From: Glandiceps talaboti
Taxonomy: Eukaryota > Hemichordata > Enteropneusta > Spengelidae
Direction: 5' to 3'
NCBI RefSeq assembly: GCF_964340395.1
Contig: NC_135552.1
Span: 13,085,194 to 13,149,193, forward strand
DNA length: 64,000 nt
Positions 27,301 to 39,878 of this stretch are shown here, piece by piece. The stretch's first letter is position 1, and each line of letters begins with the position of its first letter. The position numbers and the translations under genes are program-made. Under the pieces are notes generated by a model. It did not search any database. It was not told where the DNA came from and saw nothing but the letters and a program-made list of their open reading frames with translations.

Positions 27301-30300
27301 ACACACAGACAGGAAGAACAGCGCCCTCATAGTCAATTGTACAAAGGACTATTGCAGGAAGGTGAATGGGTTGTTGGTTTGTTTGTTTTTTGTTTTTTTT
27401 GGGGTTTTTTTGTTGTTGTTGTTTGTTTGTTTGTTTTTTTTTGGGGGGGAGACGTGGCACATTGTGCCAAGATTATCAGAAATGTAGCTCAGAAGACTGT
27501 TTTGTGTATTCATTTGCGTTACTCTCACCAACCCCATGAGGACCATCATATGTTTTTTAATTGTTGGTAATCACAAAATTATGTCACAGAATAATTTTTA
27601 AAATTTATTTATTCTCCTGTCCAATTTCTAAGAACTCTGCCAGCTGCTAGATATAGTTCAATATGTTAAGTATAAACAATGTAAGGATGGTTTGATATGA
27701 AAAAAGTGACAACGAAAGGTCATAATATTTAGAGGTTGTCCCCTTTAATGTAGACTTTGCCTCAAATGAAAAACTTAAACTTTTTTTTTATCAATTTTTC
27801 AAGATAACCTCAGAATTCTCATAAAAACCAGGGGTCACCATACACATTTTTTTTGTAAGACAGGTCAAAATATATAAATGAAAATTTAGTCATTTTAGAA
27901 TCCAATATGGCCACCAAAAACAATGTGGCCACCACATATTCTATGGGAAAATAAATGGCTGTTGATTTCCTTGAAAAACATTGAAAACAAGATGATGAAT
28001 CCCAAAATTTCTTTAATTTCTTTTATTACTTCAAAAGGACCAGGTACAAGCTTGCATATTGTAATGCTATGAGATAATAATTGAAGAACTTAGATTTTCA
28101 AGGAGATGCACAGCATGTTGCATTCTTCCTTTTAAATAGATAAGTATGTGACATAGCAATGATGCATATCATACATTTATTTCTCAACAGACACCTTCAG
28201 AGAGACTGGCCAGAGCTGGGTATGTAATACGTACAGTCATCCTGACAAGGTCACCACACATGATTCGGGATCGTAAATACCATCTGCGTACTTACCGACG
28301 TTGTCTAGTGGGCACTGAAATGGTGGATTGGTTAATGCAGCAGAGCTCCTTTGTACATTCCAGAAACCAAGCAGTGGGAATGTGGCAAGCCTTACTGGAG
28401 GAAGGAGTCGTTACGCATGGTGAGCGGAAAGAGATATTACCTTCATACAGTGACTTAGACACAAAGTGGTGATGTCATCACATTCTGTCCACAAAAAAAT
28501 CAATTAATAATTGCTTTTGGTATCTTGTGGATGATATAGCAGTTCTAGTTCTATTTGTCTTTGTTGTATCCATTGAATGGTATCATATCCACAGTACATT
28601 GTAGTCACAAACTGATGATGACAGCAGATCAGATTGGCTACGCAAACTGATGATGTAATCTTTTGATATTGAATATAATTTCTCTCACTTTATTTCAGTA
28701 TGTCATGAACACCAGTTCAAAGACAAGTATCTCTTTTACCGTTTCCGTGAAGATGACCTTGGCATTGGCACTGTGCCAAATAATAATGAAAAGAAAGAAT
28801 GTGAGGATGAATTACAGGACACTTTGGTAACATTAGCTCAGATAAGTCCTGATGCCATGATGAGAATGATATTGAGAAAACCGTAAGTTTACATTTTTCA
28901 TTGTTAAACTTCCCATGTTTACCATGTTAGAAAAGACGACAGTATAAAAGACAATGGGTAAAATTTCTGTTAGAAATTTTTTTTTTGTCAATGAACTAAT
29001 TCAGTGACCCTTACCTACAAAGTACAGACTGAAATTAGAATGGATGCCCTCTAAAGTCTATCGTAAAATTTTTTGGTTTTTAACTAGTAAGCCTCCAGCA
29101 GGTGGCTGCTAATAAATGCCCAATGTACAGACTGGTTAGTGATTAGAATAGGGCCCTCTAGAGTGTGTCTTGAAAATGCTTTTGTTTTTTGTCAGTAAGC
29201 ATTCAATAGCTGGAAACTCTACAGACTGGTTACTGATATTAGAAAGGGAGCCCTCTAAAATGTAGCTGAAAATTCTTTTGTTTTTATCAGTCTGCCTTCA
29301 ACAGGTGGGCGCAAACACATGGTAATCATGTTGAGTTCTGTAAAGGGTTCTCTGCAGAGTAGAAGATAATGACTTGTAGCTGCCAAAAGACATCCAGCTA
29401 ATTTCTCTTTTTTTATGAATTTTTGAGAAATTATGCAAGTAAAACTCTGTCTGAATCATTACATTTCTATTACTGGACAGATGTGTGGGTCTTGTTTGTA
29501 GGCTTGAAACACAACCATGGTGCATTTAGATCTGAATACAACACTGGCAGGTCAAATATGTGCAAGCTAACATAGAAACAAACTAAAACAATTGTTAATG
29601 ATATGCTGATATAAGCTTGTCATTGCACTGATAGGTACAACATCATCTCTTTAATATAGCAACTTTTTCTCAAGTTTATGACACTTTCAATAGTCTTTAC
29701 ACTGCCTTGATTACACATAACCAAGGCACTCTCTTGATTACAGAGTTATCTGCATAACCAAGACACTGTCTTGATTACAGAGTTATCTGCATAACCAAGG
29801 CACTGTCTTGATTACAGAGTTATCTGCATAACCAAGGCACTGTCTTGCTTACAGAGCCATCTGCATAACCAAAGCACTGTCTTGATTACAGAGTTATCTG
29901 CATAACCAAGGCACTATCTTGATTACAGAGTTATCTGCATAACCAAAACACTGTCTTGATTACAGAGTTATCTGCATAACCAAAGCACTGTCTTGATTAC
30001 AGAGTTATCTGCATAACCAAAGCACTGTCTTGATTACAGAGTTATCTGCATAACCAATTGAGGCACTGCTATAACCCACATGCAACAAGAGTAGTTAAAG
30101 TTTCTGTCTATCTCAGTTTGCCAATAGCATGTTTTTCATACTCAAACCTTGGAATAATAAAGAGACACTTAGAAGTATGATGTTATCGTGTCCTTGGGTA
30201 TGTGTGGGTGTGTATGCGTGGATGTATATATGTGGGTGTGTATGAGTGGATGTATATATGTGGGTGTGTATGTGTGAGGGCTGAGGCTGAATGTGTGTGT

Positions 30301-31221
30301 AGGTGTGTATGTTAGAGGGCTGAGGTTGAATGTGTTTGTGGATTGAAGTGTGTGTGTAGGTGTTTTCAAAACCATAGAAAACCAGTAAAATTGTAATATT
30401 TTTTTCTTGACCATTGATCGATCTTCAGAGAGTGTTACCAAAATCAAGCCATTTCTTGCATATCTCAGATACTTTGTAGTATTTTAATGATGCCACTTTC
30501 TTCAGTTTCTTAAAATAATACAGGTAATATAAAAGAGCATTATACCTAAGCTTTACTTTTGGTGCTCATATAACTTTTTACTAAGTGGTAGCCATATTTG
30601 TAGTAAAAAATCGTGACTTATTTGCTGCATAACTCAAGAACTATACTACATAGAGCGTCCATTCAAGTGTCTAACCCCATATCATCAAGCTAAGCATTTA
30701 TTTAAGACCTTGACTGTTGATCTTCACTCAGATAAGATGTTATTTTTCTGCTGATATTACCTTTAAGTCTGTTAGTTTCTTTATATTTGACCCTGGCTTT
30801 TACCTTCCAAGTCAAAATTTAACAAAACAAATCACAACTATAAACACAGAAGTAAAATACTTGAGGGGGGGAGGGACTGTGTCTTGTATGAAGACTTGCT
30901 CATTGTAGAATATTATATGCACTTCATTTCAATATGGGGTCACTGTACTTGTCGAATATTTTCAGTTATATATATATTATATATCTGTGAATGAATATTT
31001 GTGTATCTTATGTATATATCATATGAGCTATCACACATACATACATACATACATACATACATACATACATACATACATACATACATACATACATACATAC
31101 ATACATACATACATACATACATACATACATACATGCATGCATGCATGCATGCATACATACATACATACATACATACATACATACATACATACATACATAC
31201 GCACATACGCACATACATACA

Positions 31222-31253
<32 letters not shown>

Positions 31254-31344
31254 CGCACATACGCACATACATACATACATACATACATACATACATACGT
31301 ACATACGCACATACGCACATACATACATACATACATACATACAT

Positions 31345-31375
<31 letters not shown>

Positions 31376-34300
31376 TACATACATACATACATACATACAT
31401 ACATACAATCATACATACATACATTATACATACATACATACATACATACATACATACATACATACATACATACATACATCACATTCTAACACATACACAC
31501 ACACAGAGTATCTATCCATTGACACTCATTCTAAATAAAAAGGACTGCTACTTGAATCCTATATCCTATTATTTTTCAGGCCAACTGAGAGAACAGTTGA
31601 TGATCTTGAAATCATTTATGAAGAGTTGCTTCACATTAAAGCTTTGTCTCACCTTTCTACTATGGTCAAGAGAGAACTTGCTAGCGTCTTGAAGTTTGAG
31701 TCTCATCAGAAAGCAGGAACAGTCTGTAAGTGTTGATGCATATCATTTGGAAAATTCACTTATTTCTGTCTTTAGTACACCTGTATTAATTACTGCTATC
31801 AACTTAAAGGAAAAGTCCAGTCAGACTTATTTCTGCCTTTACTACACTTGTATTGATTACTGCTATCAACTTAAAGGAAAAGTCAAGTCAGACTTATTTC
31901 TGCCTTTAGTACACTTGTATTACTGCTATCAACTTAAAGGAAAAGTCCAGTCAGACTTATTTCTGCCTTTACTACACTTGTATTGATTACTGCTATCAAC
32001 TTAAAGGAAAAGTCCAGTCAGACTTATTTCTGCCTTTAGTACACTTGTATTAATTACTGCTATCAACTTTAAGGAAAAGTCCAGTCAGACTTATTTCTGC
32101 CTTTACTACACTTGTATTGATTACTGCTATCAACTTAAAGGAAAAGTCCAGTCAGACTTATTTCTGCCTTTAGTACACTTGTATTAATTACTGCTATCAA
32201 CTTTAAGGAAAAGTCCAGTCAGACTTATTTCTACCTTCAGTAGTTCATACGACAATCATCACCTATATTAGTTATATTAATATATTCATTATCAGTTTAT
32301 AAACAAGATAAAATGATAGTCATTTTCTATGTCATTTTTAATTGACTCGCAAAGAGCACAGATACATTCATCTTAGATGTTCTGGCAAGGAATCCCATGA
32401 CTTGGAAAAATCCTAGTTCAGGTATTTACATTTTTTCCTATATTAAACAATGGTCAATGTTTTCCATCTTTTCCTAGTGTTCAATCAGGGTGATGAAGGG
32501 AAGTCATGGTATATCATTCTCAGAGGCTCTGTCAACGTCGTCATCTATGGCAAAGGAGTTGTCTGTACGCTACATGAGGGTGATGACTTTGGAAAGTTAG
32601 CCCTCGTCAATGATGCACCACGGGCCGCTTCAATTGTATTACGAGAAGACAATTGCCACTTCTTGAGGGTTGATAAGGATGACTTTAACAGGATTCTGAG
32701 GGTAAATGTTTTATTTCATTTTACATAATCGTGAAATGATTATGTATTTACTCTAATTCTCATATTTCATTTATTACATACCATGCATACTTGTGTATTG
32801 TTAGCAATATGTCTATACAGCCATGGACAGCCATATCTCTGACACCCAAAATTCAATTTCAACCAAACTTGGCACAGGTGTCAAACAGTAGAAGTTACTT
32901 ATGCCTGTAAATTAATTTCACTATCATAACTATTTTGGGTGAACAGTAGCCACAACAGTGAAAACTAACATATTGCATATACCTCAGGAAGTCGGATACA
33001 CATACACTCCATTCAAGTCCATCAGAGGCTAGCACTTTTCTTTTTAAGACCTTGACCTTCATCGTGATGGTCAAGTATCAAATTGCATAACAATGTTGGA
33101 AGTTTGTATTTAGAAACCATTAAATTTTCTATACCTGCATTTAAAGAAGCATTAAAGTTTTCACATCATATTGACCTTTGTTGACCTTTGACCATCTTCA
33201 GGTTCAAAATGCAATTTGTAATGAAAGTATGCCCTTTATTGATGTCACACTGCTTGTTGATATGTATGCATAGCTGAAATCAAACAGTTTGAACTATCAC
33301 TGAATGGTGACGTACTTAAAAACCTCACTTAATGCGTAGGGAGACCTGACAGGCAAAACCTCACTTAAAGTACGTAGGGAAACCTCACAGGCAGTTGTTA
33401 TTACAAGTATTACAGCTAGAATTTTGAAAAACACATTTGTACGTAAAGCCCACCCAGAAAGATTAATTGAACTTATTGTATGGATCACCATATTAAACTT
33501 TCAAGAACATATTACAATGCATGCAAGCTATTAGTGTGGTATCTTACTCATAAACACAGAATAATTGCTTGTCTGTATAAACAAATTAAGAAACCACAGG
33601 TGTAAAAAAAAATGTTTGTCATCCTAATGACTTTGTGTATGTAGACTTCTCCTGACTTTTTTCATTCTTTATTTGAAACTAAACAGTCACAGGGAACAGT
33701 CACCTAAACCCATTGGTGGAGACTACTAGAAATAGGAAAAATAAAAAATAGTTGACTGAAACTGTAATGATGAAAGCTATTCGCACAAAGTGGTGTCAGC
33801 TACAATTAACAATGATTATTTATCAAAGTCTCAGGTGAAAAGTGTTGCCAGATGTAATGTTTTGTGCTTAAAGTGGCACAAGCTGAGTTTATGACCTTTT
33901 AAAAAACATTTTCATAAAATCTCAAACTATTCTAGTATTATGTTAATGTCAATGCATGCCTTCTACAATTGTTTTTTGGACTATGTTACAACTGTTGATT
34001 GAATAGTTGGAATATCCACGACAGTTTTTCATACATATGAAAAATTACATCGTCATCTCATGTATATGTTATAATTTGATACCAGGTTTTAGTTCAGTCA
34101 GTTGCAAGTGAGTGCCTTTTGATTATGCAGCAAAATTTTACTCTCAAACTGTATAAACTCAGTTTGTGCCCCCTTTAAGATCGAGGGTACAATATTCGAT
34201 AGGATGCTTCTTAGTCTAGATACCACTGATGGTATTGAATCATCTCTTCACCACCGTCTAGCTCAATCAGAAATCATGAACTAAAAGTTGCGCATACAAC

Positions 34301-35481
34301 TGTTAGAATGATGTAAACAGTGCATTAGTAGGATCCTGAGCTGACAAATATACCATATTTGGTCATTATGTAACTGTCCCTAATAAACACTAACTCATCA
34401 TTGGGAAGAATTCTCTGATTGATGAACAAAGACTGTGAGGGTGGCTTCGGATGAGTTTGAAATTTCATTTCAGGATCTCATTTAGCTAGATGCATTAAAA
34501 GAGATTTTGAGATTTGATGCCATGACTAGCATCTAGACTTGGTGCTTTCCACAATCAATAATCTTGAAGCAACTGTAGTGTCTTTGTTTATGTAGACAGT
34601 TTGCCGGCACTGTAATAATAAGTATACAAGTTTTGATACATTTTTCAAATTAAGAACTTTTGTTCCAAAAACATATATTAACCATACAAAGCACTTGAAA
34701 AAAAATCTTTCATGTAACAGTTTTCTATATAAAAAATCTATCCTGTTTTAGGACTCAAAACAAATGAAGGAGACTGAGCTTTGAGTAGAAGTTATTTGAC
34801 CATAATTGTGGCTGATTTCCTACATGGCTTGTTTTGTCATTACAGGATGTTGAAGCTAACACTGTGAGGCTGAAGGAGCATGGACAGGATGTACTAGTCC
34901 TGGAGAAGATTTTAACTGACAGAGGTCAAGATGGAATGCCAACACATTACAAGTAAGAGATGAGATATGGCATGGGAGATGAGATGATGATGATGATGAT
35001 GAATATTATTTTATTGTATTACCCATTTGTTACAGCATTGAAAAAGAAGAAATATTTTACATTCTTAGATAAAAGTGTAAAGGGAGAATGGAAAGTAGCA
35101 AAGTTAGTCCAGTCCGTCGCCGTGATATGTGATATGTGATGAGATGTGCTGAGATGAGAAGAGAAGAGATGAGATGAGATGAGATGAGATGAGATGAGAT
35201 GTGATCAGAATAGATGAGATGGTATAATATATGATCTGATGAGATGAGATGAGATGTATGATACATGATATGAAATGAGATGAGATAAGATGAATTGACA
35301 TGAGATGAGGGAGATGATATGAGATTGTGACAATTAACAGAATAAGTTACATTTTGTAAGATTAGGTTAGGTTAGATTAGATTTGATTAGAGGGGAAGGG
35401 AAGGATATTAGACACCCCCTGTGTTCAGATGACATTATGTGCGAAGTCATGACTCCAACCTTGTCCCCTATATATATATAT

Positions 35482-35540
<59 letters not shown>

Positions 35541-38500
35541 CATCTCTAAAAGTTACTGTCATTGTATATGTGTATTATACCATCAAATTTGAAAGGTTTA
35601 AAGAACTATAAGTCCAAGCTGTATGACATTTGACAACTTGCTACTAGGCTATATTACATGAACTGATTATCAGATTGATAAAAAAAACTACCTTCAAACG
35701 TGTACATCACTTTAAATTGTTGGTGATAGTGTGAGGCATATGAATCCTTAGTTTGTCTTGGCAGTGGTGAGCAAAAGAAGCTCTGTATGTGCACTTCTAC
35801 ATCCAGTTGTATAACGAATCATAACTATTTAAAGATAACCTAATTATCATCACTCCTACTACCTATAAAAGCTGATTGTTGTGTTGTAAGTCATTGCAAT
35901 TTGAGTTTCGTAGCAGACTGCAGCTCACTTTGTTTGTGAGTCAACTTATTGTAAATTCTGAACAGACCAAACTGAGACATTGTGTCATTATGAAGCGAAC
36001 TATGAAAGCGTTCAAAGACAGGCAAAACAAGTGTGGTCAGAAAAGTGGGTGAGTTCATTGCCAGGTCTTTTGTTGTTTGATTTTTGTTTTGCATTTGACA
36101 GCTGGAGTGATGGTATAGTATTGTATTTCAGGTATTTTTTTCATTGTCATGTAATCTGATCACAATCTTGAATTTCATGAAATTCATTGAAGTTCAATTT
36201 GTCAAATTTTTTACCTGTTTGATTATTTTATGTCAACTACCACTTATTAATTTGAATGCTATGACCTTTGCAACTTAGATTTGGTGAAAATATATGTCTT
36301 TTTTATTGATATCCATGACCATAGAAGGGATTTCTATAGCAAGATTATTACATGATTGTATTCAGAGTCAAACGTAATACTCTTTAGAGATAATTTTTCA
36401 TCTTTTCATAATGTTTAAAATTATAACCCAGCAAACCTCTGTATCTAACAGTCTTAATGATTAAAATACTGTCGTCCCATAAAACTAACTATTGTACATT
36501 TTCAGGTACTCAGTGATGGCAGGCACACCTGAAAAAATGTTAGAGCATCTTCTAGAAGCACACATTGACAAGTTCAACGAGTCAGACACTTTTGTTGAAG
36601 ATTTTTTGTTGACTCATGTGGTATTCATGCCAAGTAACCAGTTTGCACCAGCCTTGTTGTCACAATATCCTTTTCAAATGACTACTTTTAGGCACGCATT
36701 TATAATTATGTACATTATTATCTCTTGTAATGAAAATTCTTGTGTCACAACAAATCTTGACATTATTTACATATATGTAAATCATTCTACCTTCAAATTT
36801 TACAGTCTGCTCAAAAAGCTCACTTATAAGCACAAACTCGTCAGGAATTCAACCAGTTTTTGTATTTAATTTGTGCAACACTTGAAAAATGACATTTTGC
36901 AACCATTTGTATTACCTTGTCTTGTAAATATGGCTTAAATTTGTAGAAAATTAAGTAAGTGATTTCATATTTATATCAGAAAACAACCACATTGCCCGTA
37001 TCATTACCACACACCAGTAGGTAATATCAACTGACAGTTCCCCTCCATTTGCAGTCCTGTCATGAATTTAATTATTATAATGAAGTTTTCACCTTAACAT
37101 GTGTGCACCTATCATGCTGAGGCATCACAAGGAACAGAACAAGAAATGGCCGACTACCTCCAGAACAACAAAAGACGTGTCATCCACCTTGTTCTACAGT
37201 GGATTACAATTGCGGGAGATGCTTTCAAAGAAGACCCAACTATTGCTTCCTTCTCAGAGGTAGGATATCTTAAAGTCTTGTATTTCTTTATAAAGTTCAT
37301 AAATTTGGATTATCATAGCTATTTATCTGTGGTTGTCACCAAATAATCAACTTATAGTTTGGAAAAAAAGCAAAACAACATTCGTACATAACACAACTGA
37401 AAATGTTAAACATGAAAGCCTCCAAGGTAAAATTCAGATAGTAAATCTCACGATGCCTCTTCACAAACAAAATCTTCATAAAAAAAAAACTCTTTCCACA
37501 ATTTTCAGTTTTTACACTTCATAACAGAATTGGACTGTTTGATTTGTTTCACATTGATTTTTTTTTTCAAGCCAAAAAAAACATTAGTAAAGTTCTTTCA
37601 TTCAGCAAAGAATAAATAAAAGTAAGTGCCCATTTCTCCTCCACATGACAAATTATTGATGTGCTTTCCTTGTTGCTAGAACCTGTATAGAAATATGTTG
37701 GAAGACTGTCGGATGTATGAGGGCCTAAGAGATGAACTGAGTGCCTTTGAGAAGGTCTTTAACAACTCTGCTAATGACAGTGAATTGGAGACACCAAAAA
37801 GACCTTTGCAGAGAAAGGTAGGAAAAGACTAAAATAGTTGGGACTTTATCGTAAAATGACAATTTCTCAGGATTTACCCCTACCCCCAACCTCCCTGGAA
37901 TTCACGTCATATTTTGTAGTGTTTTTCTTGAATTTTGATGATGGAGGTCCAGAAGTGAGTCAGTTTTGTAGAAACCTGTAGAGTTTGAATGTTTCATTCT
38001 AACAAAAAGTTGGATGGGAAAGGAGTTACATATTTCTGTACACAGAGAGGAAAATTATCTGTCAATTACAATTTGCCTTTAAAATTAAATGAAATCCTAA
38101 AGTTAGTAATTAGGAAGGTGAATTTATCTGTGTCATGACAAAGTTTGGTATATTTATACACTAACATACGCCCACAACAGCTCACTCTTTCCAGAGTAAG
38201 CCTGACATAAAACCTACTTCGTCAAAAAACATATTGTTATCATAATATAAAAAGTTCTGTGTATATAATATGAGAGTTTATATCCAAATTGCAGCTATGG
38301 ACCAGCTCCGATATTCTTTGCAATTGTACTCATTTGACTAAAAATGTTCATCAGCTCGGTAGATCAAATGACTTTAACACACAGGTTATAATCAACAAGC
38401 AGTTTGATTTGTTCTTACATATTTCATTATCTTCATTACTATACTCAGACCATTTTCTTGGACCTAATTCACATTTTACATCCAAAAAATGGTAATTACA

Positions 38501-39839
38501 GCTCATTTTCAACTGAACCAATGTTAATGTGATTGGCAGATGACCCACTGTCCACCCTCTTTACTCTTACATCTCTCCCCTCCAGAATTTTAGTTTGAAG
38601 GGATGCCAGTTTGACTACTCTTTTTACACTACTTTTAGTATGATTAGCACTAATAAATAATATTTGTTTTGATAAAAGAGTATTGGAAAGATATGTTTTA
38701 TTTCTGTTTTCTGAAAAGAAATCCCTCACTATTTTGATGGACATGATGAGTTTTGTTACGTAATAAGATTGTTGAATAGATATGTTTTATTTCTGTTTTC
38801 CATGTCACTATTCATTTTTGATGGACATGATGAGCTTTGTATAAAAATTTTTAAAAGATATGTTTTATTTCTGTTTTCTGAAAAGAAATCCATCACTGGT
38901 TTGACAGACATGATGAGAAGAATCCCTAAGGAGGGAAGTATTAGTAATGACTCTGTTAGGGGAACCAAGAGAAAAGCTATCAAACCAACTGATGAGAGTA
39001 AGTGCAGTTATTGATTTATCTATCGATGAATTGATTCATTAAATGACATCAATCAATATCTGAGCTACATGTAGTCAATCTAATAATCTGTGTATCAACG
39101 AATAAGAAAATTAACTAATCAATCAATCAATTTATCAATAAGTTAGTCAATTGATCACGTAATCAGTCATCAATCACAAAGGACTACAATTTATCAATAA
39201 AAATGTAATTCAGTCAATCGATCAATCATTAAATCAGTCATTTAATCAATCAATCCAATACCCAATGGTTCATCAATCAATAAGTAAATGAATCAATTGA
39301 TCAATTAATTAATTAGTCAATGAAATCAATCATTAAGTAAATGCATCAGTCATCAATCAATAATTTGATCAATAAATTATTCAATCAAGAATTACAACAA
39401 AGACAAAACTAGAGTCATATGTACATTGCTAGTGTCTGCAATTAAATCCTTTGTATTTTCTATGCAGACATCTTCAAAGTGTACTGTGCAGACCATACGT
39501 ACACAACATTAAGACTACCCATGGACACCAAAGCAGGTGTTATAGCACAGCATGCTGCTGAGAAACTCTGTATCGGCAATGATTTAGCTTTGTGTGAAGT
39601 CAAGTCAACTGGGGGTAAGTTATATACTAATACTACTGATACAACCTACCAGTCTATTTCAACCATATGCTAATAATGACTTCTCAGATTTGATTGTTAT
39701 ATGATCTGAAGTGATTTCTATATTTTCAAAATGACTTGCAGGAATTGTACACATCAAAACTAATTTTCAGCTTCCATAGAAAGGAGGACAATATATATTT
39801 ACAATTGTCTGTCTGTCTGTCTGTCTGTACATGTATTGT

Positions 39840-39878
<39 letters not shown>

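Larger units (their letters stand above)
28883..31579 (+). other. EPAC intron 9: three tandem arrays
   Basis: 29015-29305: about three 110-bp units with GCCCTCTA and CTTTTGTTTTT. 29702-30068: 37-bp array. 30190-30360: GTGTATGTGTGGATGTATAT repeats. 30590-30730 resembles the dispersed family at 32820. 31032-31480: ACAT microsatellite. Confidence 0.75.

Noticed and set aside
30940-31692. Long open frames of 125-183 codons on both strands
   Set aside because: They are translations of the ACAT microsatellite (YVCM / HTYI periodicity), which contains no stop; not genes.
38719-38760. First upstream copy as the true start of EPAC exon 16
   Set aside because: The frame reaches TAA at about 38761 and cannot join exon 17; the third copy is in phase and open.
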